Assembly (NCBI GenBank): GCA_003450735.1
Contig: DMEZ01000010.1
Span: forward strand, 4,242-38,846
Direction of reading: 5' to 3'
DNA: 34,605 nt
Source of the DNA: Elusimicrobiota bacterium
Lineage (GTDB): Bacteria > Elusimicrobiota > Elusimicrobia > UBA1565
Below the pieces are notes generated by a model that was given only the letters and a program-made list of their open reading frames with translations, had not been told where the DNA came from and searched no databases. The first letter of the stretch is position 1. Each line of letters starts with the position of its first letter. Position numbers and translations under genes: made by a program. Below, in pieces: positions 31,677 to 34,605 of this stretch.

Positions 31677-32719
31677 CGGACAATCTGCCGGAGAAACCGG
31701 CCGGCAAGTCTGAAATCCTGTTCTATCAATCCGAGGACGGGAAGAGCCGGATCCAGGTGCGGTTGGAGGACGACACCGTCTGGCTGACCCAAGCCCTTAT
31801 GGCCGAGCTGTTCCAGACGACGAAGCAGAACATCAGCCTGCACATCATCAACGTCTTTAGCGAGGGCGAGTTGGACCAAATTTCAGTTGTCAAGGAATAC
31901 TTGACTACTGCCGCGGACGGCAAAAAATACAGCACCTCCTTCTACAATTTGGATGTCATCCTGTCGGTGGGCTACCGCGTGCGATCCCATCGCGGCACGC
32001 AGTTCCGGAAATGGGCCACGGAGCGCCTCCGGGAGTATCTCGTCAAGGGCTTCACCATGGACGATGAGCGCCTTAAGGAGGGTCGGACACTGGGGGCCGA
32101 TTACTTCGACGAGCTTCTTGAACGCATACGCGAGATCCGTGCCTCTGAAAAGCGCTTCTATCAGAAGATCCGCGACATCTACAAGCTGTCGATAGATTAC
32201 GACCCGGCCGCTGGAACCACGCAGGAATTCTTCCAGATCGTCCAAAACAAGCTCCATTGGGCCATCACGGGCCGCACGGCGGCCGAGATCATCGCCCAAC
32301 GCGCGGACGCCGGCAAACCCAATATGGGCCTGACGAGTTGGAAGGGCGCGAAAGTCCGCAGGCAGGATGTCGCCGTCGCCAAGAACTACTTGAACGAGAA
32401 GGAAATCCGAGATCTTAACCGCATCGTGACCATGTATCTCGACTACGCCGAGATGCAGGCCGAGCGCCGCAAGCCGCTGTACATGAGGGACTGGAAGGAG
32501 AAACTGGACGCTTTTCTGCGGTTCAACGAACGGCAGATTCTGGAGCATGCAGGCACGGTCTCGATGGAGGTCGCGAAAAAGCTCGCCTTGGAACAGTACG
32601 AAAAATTCGAACATACGCGCCTAGCCGCGGATGCCGCCCTGCCAGACGACGATTTCGACCGGGTCGCCAAGCAGTTGGAGCACAAGTCTGAGAAGGGTGC
32701 CAGGCGGAAGAAAAAGTAG
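31673..32719 (+). CDS. RhuM-family protein
   Basis: A 348-residue member of the RhuM family (PF13310), named after a gene of Salmonella pathogenicity island 3. Typical segments are VRLEDDTVWLTQALMAELFQTTKQNIS (in two parts), YNLDVILSVGYRVRSHRGTQFRKWAT and LKEYLVKGF-like RLREYLVKGFTMDDERLK. Further on are DYDPAAGTTQEFFQIVQNKLHWAI, GLTSWKGAKVRRQDV and AKNYLNEKEIRDLNRIV. The N-terminal part looks like a winged-helix DNA-binding domain. Biochemical function is unknown. The family is common on islands near defence or restriction genes. It overlaps the TPR gene by four bases and ends in a Lys-rich tail. Codon use is less GC-biased than in neighbouring housekeeping genes. Confidence 0.88.
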   Translation: MTDNLPEKPAGKSEILFYQSEDGKSRIQVRLEDDTVWLTQALMAELFQTTKQNISLHIINVFSEGELDQISVVKEYLTTAADGKKYSTSFYNLDVILSVGYRVRSHRGTQFRKWATERLREYLVKGFTMDDERLKEGRTLGADYFDELLERIREIRASEKRFYQKIRDIYKLSIDYDPAAGTTQEFFQIVQNKLHWAITGRTAAEIIAQRADAGKPNMGLTSWKGAKVRRQDVAVAKNYLNEKEIRDLNRIVTMYLDYAEMQAERRKPLYMRDWKEKLDAFLRFNERQILEHAGTVSMEVAKKLALEQYEKFEHTRLAADAALPDDDFDRVAKQLEHKSEKGARRKKK

Positions 32720-32726
32720 CGCGATA

Positions 32727-32918
32727 TCACTCAATCCGACACTCTAAGATTCTCGTCAAACCTCTGAGGTGTTTTGTTCGTGGCCGAGCCGTGTCCTTCT
32801 CATACCGGCATACCGCAACCTTGCTTATCCTCAGCCTTCGAGCGAGTTCATTCTGCTTCATCCCCCTCCTCAGCCGTAGAAACCTAATCCTCTCGCCGAA
32901 TGTCCGCGGCGGGGCCAT
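32727..32918 (-). CDS. Small XRE-family helix-turn-helix regulator, start uncertain
   Basis: At least 63 residues encode an HTH_3 domain: FGERIRFLRLRRGMKQNELARR, then RLRISKVAVCRYEKDTARP and LRGLTRIL. This is the usual helix pattern of phage-type repressors and antitoxin-like regulators. An ATG at 32918 gives the shortest form; the frame stays open upstream, with a GTG at 33068 possible. No Shine-Dalgarno favours either. It is convergent with RhuM, seven bases from its stop, and its upstream region holds the palindromic TCCGAACT sites, so autoregulation is a reasonable guess. Confidence 0.65.
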   Translation of the reverse strand: MAPPRTFGERIRFLRLRRGMKQNELARRLRISKVAVCRYEKDTARPRTKHLRGLTRILECRIE

Positions 32919-33074
32919 CCTCGCGGCCAGTTCTTGAAGGCTTGGTCTGCAGGTAACCGACGGGAAAGGGCAAAGTGCGACCAATTCCCCCTGGGCCAGT
33001 TGGTAGAAGATCCCGTACTTCTGTCCCCGCCGGGCCGCGGTAATGCCGGCTACGAACCCTAACTTCACGGATTT

Positions 33075-33135
33075 AGTTCGGAATCTGCGCCTATTGGCCC
33101 CTGCGGTCAGTCCGAATTCCGAACTAGTTCGGATT
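33075..33135. promoter_or_regulatory. Operator-like or recombinase-arm sites: palindrome TCCGAACTAGTTCGGA and related half-sites
   Basis: A perfect 16-base palindrome lies at 33118-33133. A further half-site, AGTTCGGA, is at 33075-33082, and a near-match TCCGAATT at 33111-33118. The same 8-mer occurs at 30451-30458 and, inverted, at 30497-30504 near the other end of the island. These may bind the XRE regulator or an excision/integration protein. The rest of the gene-poor stretch 32919-33288 contains the right-end repeat, a terminator and the promoter of the next gene. Confidence 0.5.
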
Positions 33136-33149
33136 CCACACCCGCTCGG

Positions 33150-33160
33150 GGAGCCAGTTT
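33150..33160 (+). repeat. Candidate attR: second copy of GGAGCCAGTTT
   Basis: Exact 11-bp match to the tRNA-Asn 3' end at 30422-30432; similarity continues loosely beyond (CGAA versus GAA). It is followed 12 bases later by a strong hairpin. Confidence 0.5.
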
Positions 33161-33172
33161 CGAATAGAGAGT

Positions 33173-33201
33173 CCTTCGGCCGACAGGCCGAAGGGCTTTC
33201 T
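33173..33201 (+). terminator. Hairpin terminator, probably the displaced tRNA-Asn terminator
   Basis: CCTTCGGCC (33173-33181) and GGCCGAAGG (33186-33194) form a 9-bp perfect stem with loop GACA, followed by GCTTTCT. The spacing behind the attR copy is what would follow tRNA-Asn in an uninterrupted chromosome. Confidence 0.6.
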
Positions 33202-33275
33202 GCGTACGCATCATCTGCCGGGCTGATGCCGTATACGGCTCCCGGGAGTCTTCGCTTTCCGCTCCCACAATCGGG

Positions 33276-33281
33276 TAGAAT
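33276..33281 (+). promoter_or_regulatory. -10 box (TAGAAT) directly before the TPR gene
   Basis: TAGAAT ends seven bases before the ATG at 33289, so the transcript would be leaderless or nearly so. A weak TTCGCT -35 lies 19 bases upstream. Confidence 0.45.
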
Positions 33282-33288
33282 CGCTCGC

Positions 33289-34107
33289 ATGGAACAGCTG
33301 GGAGCCCCCGAGAAGAACGGCAAAGACTGGAAAGAACAGCTGGCGGCCCGCTTCCCCGACGCCCCGCACATCGTCTCGCTCGAAGGCTCCGTCTTCGAGA
33401 AGATGCTGGGAGCCGAGTGGGCGCTCAAGAACCCCAAGCTCTTCCTGTTCGTCACCGCCGAGGACCTCGAGGCCATCCAGGCCGGCGGCCTGGACCACGA
33501 GCGCCTCCGCGTCTCCATCGTGCGCGTCCTCTCGCACCCGAGCTCGCTGGAAGCCTGCCCTCCCGAGGAGGCGGCCCTGCGCGCCGCGTATCGGGACATC
33601 CATCTGCACGGCGAGCCCGATTTCTGGCGCAAGCTCGAAGGCTGGGTCGACGCGGCCATCAGCGAACCCGGGAAGCTCGCGGACCTGTGCGTCCTCGCCC
33701 TCAGCCTCTGGCCCGGCGACCCCAAAACCGACGCCGGCGCCTGGAAGCTCTGGTTCCTCGCGGGCTACGCCTTCGTCCAGCTCGGCGACGCGAAGACGGC
33801 CTCCGGCTTCCTCGAGCAGTCCATCGCCCTCAAGGCCGACGCCCTCGCGCCCCTCAACGAGCTGGCCGCCCTGCGCCTGCAGGAGGGCCGCCGCGAGGAG
33901 GGCTCGGCGCTGCTGGAGCGGGTCTTCCAGCTCGAGCCGGAGAACCTCAACGCGCTCTGCAACGCGGCGGGCCTTCGCCTCGAGCTGAGGAAGTTCGACG
34001 AGGCGAGAGCGTTCATCGAGCGCGCCCGCGCCGTCGAGCCCGAAGACGAGCAGGTCCAGCAGCTGTCCGCCATGCTGGCCAGGATGTCCGGCCCGCAGGC
34101 GAACTAG
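33289..34107 (+). CDS. TPR-repeat protein, function unknown
   Basis: A 272-residue soluble protein, probably cytoplasmic since no signal peptide or membrane segment is seen. The N-terminal ~170 residues are not recognised; they include FPDAPHIVSLEGSVFEKML and HLHGEPDFWRKLEGWVDAAI. The last ~100 residues carry about three TPR units (LWFLAGYAFVQLGDAKTASG, LAPLNELAALRLQEGRREEG and LNALCNAAGLRLELRKFDEA). The frame is open back to 33043, but that part crosses the island end and terminator. I chose the ATG at 33289 because the composition becomes typical there and a -10 box lies right before it. Confidence 0.75.
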   Translation: MEQLGAPEKNGKDWKEQLAARFPDAPHIVSLEGSVFEKMLGAEWALKNPKLFLFVTAEDLEAIQAGGLDHERLRVSIVRVLSHPSSLEACPPEEAALRAAYRDIHLHGEPDFWRKLEGWVDAAISEPGKLADLCVLALSLWPGDPKTDAGAWKLWFLAGYAFVQLGDAKTASGFLEQSIALKADALAPLNELAALRLQEGRREEGSALLERVFQLEPENLNALCNAAGLRLELRKFDEARAFIERARAVEPEDEQVQQLSAMLARMSGPQAN

Positions 34108-34119
34108 GTCCGTCCAGGG

Positions 34120-34605
34120 CTACCCGCGCCAGGACAAGGCCAGCGAGCCGGTCCACGCATCCGGCAATTCGACCCTGGGGACGCTGGAGCGGCTCGCGTC
34201 CCGGCTCTCGTAGAAGCGCCTTCGCAGATCCCGGCCGGCCGAGAGGTCCAGCGAGAACCCTTCGCCCGCCTCGACGCGCACCCCGACGCGGGCCTGCTGG
34301 TGGTCGAAGATCAGCCGGTCCCGCCGCTCCGCCCGGTCCGCACGGAGCCATTGCTCGGGGCTCCGCTCGAACCGGGAATACCCCCAGACCCTCCGGAACA
34401 GCCGCCGAGCCCCCTCGACGGAGAGGTGGGTCGGGCCGAAGAGCGAGAAACTCGCCCGCGAATCCTTGTCCAGCTGGTAGGAGAGCCAAAGGAAGGGCAG
34501 GCCGATGACCGCCTGGAGCCCGGGGACCGGCTCGCGGAAAGCATACGCGGCGCCCGGCAAGGGCACGCCGTTCCAGAACGTCCGGTTGTTCGAGTAGGCC
34601 AGGAA
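34120..34605 (-). CDS. Outer-membrane beta-barrel-like protein (DUF6268-like), N-terminus outside the window
   Basis: The frame is open to the right edge, so about 161 C-terminal residues are seen. Alternating hydrophobic/polar strands fit a beta-barrel: GLQAVIGLPFLWLSYQL, SRASFSLFGPTHLSVEG, ARVGVRVEAGEGFSLDLSAG and a final WTGSLALSWRG. The segment YSNNRTFWNGVPLPGAAYAF, then the GLPF motif, recalls the DUF6268 group of outer-membrane proteins. This supports a didermic envelope. Function unknown. Internal GTG or ATG codons are not the real start. Confidence 0.65.
   Translation of the reverse strand, partial: FLAYSNNRTFWNGVPLPGAAYAFREPVPGLQAVIGLPFLWLSYQLDKDSRASFSLFGPTHLSVEGARRLFRRVWGYSRFERSPEQWLRADRAERRDRLIFDHQQARVGVRVEAGEGFSLDLSAGRDLRRRFYESRDASRSSVPRVELPDAWTGSLALSWRG

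Noticed and set aside
33043..33288. Upstream extension of the TPR gene at 33289
   Set aside because: These codons cross the palindromic sites, the attR copy and the terminator hairpin, and their composition differs from the gene body.
32919..33725. Large N-terminal extension of the XRE regulator
   Set aside because: Most of the extension is antisense to the TPR gene and has no homology signal; only the last ~63 residues form an HTH domain. A modest extension to 33068 cannot be excluded.

Overview
This window is a gene-dense, visibly GC-rich bacterial chromosome segment with short intergenic gaps and many 1-, 4- or 20-base gene overlaps. The gene set points to a didermic bacterium: a lipid/ETF operon, a single-fold bacterial histone, an outer-membrane barrel fragment, glycine-zipper secreted proteins, and a Lon-like protease behind a Sec leader. 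The overall style fits Elusimicrobiota best. That assignment is an inference from gene style and not from a marker tree.

Left arm (1-15.3 kb, all minus strand). Read in the direction of transcription it starts with a GYF-like/coiled-coil/membrane protein with a clear sigma70-type promoter. It continues with a small membrane-anchored protein, a TPR-SpoIID protein, a GT4 glycosyltransferase and an MBL-fold hydrolase. A 90-bp palindromic repeat separates these from the next operon: GT2 glycosyltransferase, DUF177, rpmF, plsX, fabG, acpP, rnc, acyl-CoA dehydrogenase, etfB, etfA. That operon joins fatty-acid synthesis (without fabH, fabD or fabF) to an acyl-CoA dehydrogenase and its electron acceptor. 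A CAU tRNA, a 60-residue histone and a MidA-like methyltransferase (cut by the window edge) follow.

Middle (15.4-26 kb, mostly plus). tRNA-Lys and tRNA-Leu flank a secreted glycine-zipper protein, then trigger factor. Three secreted or thiol-redox genes separate tig from clpP-lon; clpX is absent from this cluster. A class V aminotransferase, an ABC-2 transporter pair and a TPR protein form one overlapping run.

Right arm (26-34.6 kb). A 1138-residue Lon-like (S16) protease carries a predicted signal peptide. It converges on an EamA transporter. tRNA-Asn follows, and its 3' end looks like the left boundary of a 2.7-kb insertion of visibly lower GC. The insertion carries a TPR gene translationally coupled to a RhuM-family gene, plus a small XRE regulator. 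Its right end has an 11-bp copy of the tRNA 3' end followed at once by a terminator hairpin that looks like the displaced tRNA terminator. Five copies of one 8-mer cluster near the two ends. A TPR gene and the C-terminal part of an outer-membrane barrel close the window.

The best candidates for something undescribed are the tRNA-Asn island with its TPR-RhuM pair and repeated operator-like sites, the exported Lon-like protease, and the histone gene placed just behind a tRNA. Several genes appear to have a -10 box only 6-10 bases before the start codon, which suggests leaderless transcripts. No CRISPR array, transposase or integrase was seen.
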